Shown: positions 63,562 through 64,000 of the stretch, piece by piece | Numbering within the stretch: the first letter of the stretch is position 1 | How the letters are laid out: the number at the start of each line of letters is the position of its first letter | Assembly: GCA_020746875.1 (NCBI GenBank) | Contig: JAGTJL010000003.1 | Location: 1,364,001-1,428,000, forward strand | DNA length: 64,000 nt | Direction of reading: 5' to 3' | Source of the DNA: Rhexocercosporidium sp. MPI-PUGE-AT-0058 | Lineage: Eukaryota > Ascomycota > Leotiomycetes > Helotiales | Made by a program: the position numbers and the translations under genes | The notes under the pieces: model-generated | What the model saw: the letters and a program-made list of their open reading frames with translations, nothing else | Told to the model about the DNA's origin: nothing | Databases searched by the model: none

Positions 63562-64000
63562 TTACTCCTCCCTTTCCGCTATCTCCCGCGCCTCCGCCTC
63601 CTCTAACTCATCTATACTTTTTAGACTACGACGGAGTATTTCGGCCCTTCGTTTCTTCAAGAACTTGCGCTGGCGCGCGAGGCGGTCTAGACGACCCTCG
63701 GCCGCGAGCATAGCCTCCGCGTACTGCTCACGGGCCTTACGCTCCGCAGCACGCGCGGCGCGCTCTTTATCCTCCAGTTTCTATTCTGCTCTCTCTAGAG
63801 CTTCCCAGTCGCTTATCGCAGGCATCTCAACATCGCATTTCTTTCCTAGACGAGCGCACTCCGAGTAACGAGTCGAGGCGCCGGTCGAGGACACGACGCA
63901 CGTCTTCCCGGTCTTCTCGCACAAAGAATAAGGCATGGTTTCGATTCCGGAGGACTCGATTCTTCGGGAGAGGGCCAGTCGTTCACGAATTTTCTTGTTT
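63562..64000 (-). pseudogene. GC-rich antisense ORF near the 3' end of Gypsy D, partial
   Basis: The minus strand is open from the window edge down to a TAA at 63562-63564, apart from one TAG at 63781-63783. It encodes a cysteine-patterned head (SLCEKTGKTCVV, then RYSECARLGKKCDV) followed by a long Ala/Arg/Glu-rich coiled coil. The Tyr in RYSEC sits where a Cys would complete a C-x2-C pattern. The cysteine spacing recalls a small zinc cluster. It lies directly downstream of, and opposite to, the Gypsy D chromodomain. I recall similar proteins as accessory ORFs near fungal Gypsy elements, but function is unknown. It could also be a host gene fragment. Confidence 0.6.

Larger units (their letters stand above)
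57738..64000 (+). mobile_element. Gypsy D chromovirus, 3' end outside the window
   Basis: Starts with an LTR reading TATTACGGACGCTCC (TGTTACGG when intact). Plus-strand content in order: gag with a knuckle at 59143-59184 (YYECGLLKYIINLY; three CCHC positions Tyr), reverse transcriptase with YYLNDILIYF near 61140-61170, RNase H (TDYKNLIYFTIIKELNRRQVR near 61795), integrase region, and a chromodomain near 63290-63400 (NVEYNIETILNY, YLIKxKEYLxSKNTxEL), preceded by the typical FHVFLLEPAPLK linker. The interior is very A+T-rich and stopped, but from about 63400 composition becomes G+C-rich. It cut P3. Confidence 0.85.

Overview
The window reads as filamentous ascomycete (Pezizomycotina) nuclear DNA with two compartments. 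Bases 1-9602 have ordinary base composition and carry five intron-containing protein genes with short (46-135 nt) GT-AG introns. Bases 9603 to about 63400 are extremely A+T-rich and consist almost entirely of transposons ruined by a repeat-induced point mutation (RIP)-like C-to-T process. In the copies I translated, long coding stretches stay in frame but are riddled with TAA/TAG, while catalytic Asp becomes Asn and zinc-binding Cys/His become Tyr. The last ~600 bases return to high G+C.

Gene island: (i) a Zn2Cys6-type transcription factor, 5' end outside the window (+); (ii) KRI1, a 40S ribosome-biogenesis factor (-); (iii) a Rab5/Vps21 GTPase (+); (iv) a FIT/Scs3 ER lipid protein (-); (v) an EXPERA-domain membrane protein (+). 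Several starts, splice sites and stops had to be rebuilt from the DNA: KRI1 has an upstream exon, Vps21 has three exons, FIT has a C-terminal second exon, EXPERA has four exons. Pairs ii/iii and iv/v are divergent and share promoters of about 0.5 kb; i/ii and iii/iv are convergent.

Transposon compartment, in order: a 1.77-kb gag-only LTR element (10163-11935); an unmutated solo LTR (12004-12181); a Gypsy element 'A' (from 12245) that contains Gypsy 'B' (14433-32443), which contains Copia-1 (17685-28718), whose 5' LTR contains a Fot1/pogo transposon P1 (17883-22295), which contains another pogo transposon P2 (19592-22143). Levels two to five are each closed by a matching target-site duplication. 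Next come Copia-2 (33074-48222), hosting a truncated Gypsy-B copy, a MULE derivative, pogo element P4 and a full-length MULE (44957-47457); then a pogo remnant P3 split by Gypsy A2 (50271-57040); then a chromodomain Gypsy 'D' that runs off the right edge and carries a GC-rich antisense ORF. Inner, younger elements (P2, the MULE, the solo LTRs) are visibly less mutated than their hosts, so the nesting doubles as a chronology of invasion and RIP.

No rRNA gene, confident tRNA gene, CRISPR array or secondary-metabolite cluster was seen. The unusual content is the structure of the transposon nest, not a new host pathway. All element boundaries come from reading terminal repeats and target-site duplications by eye.
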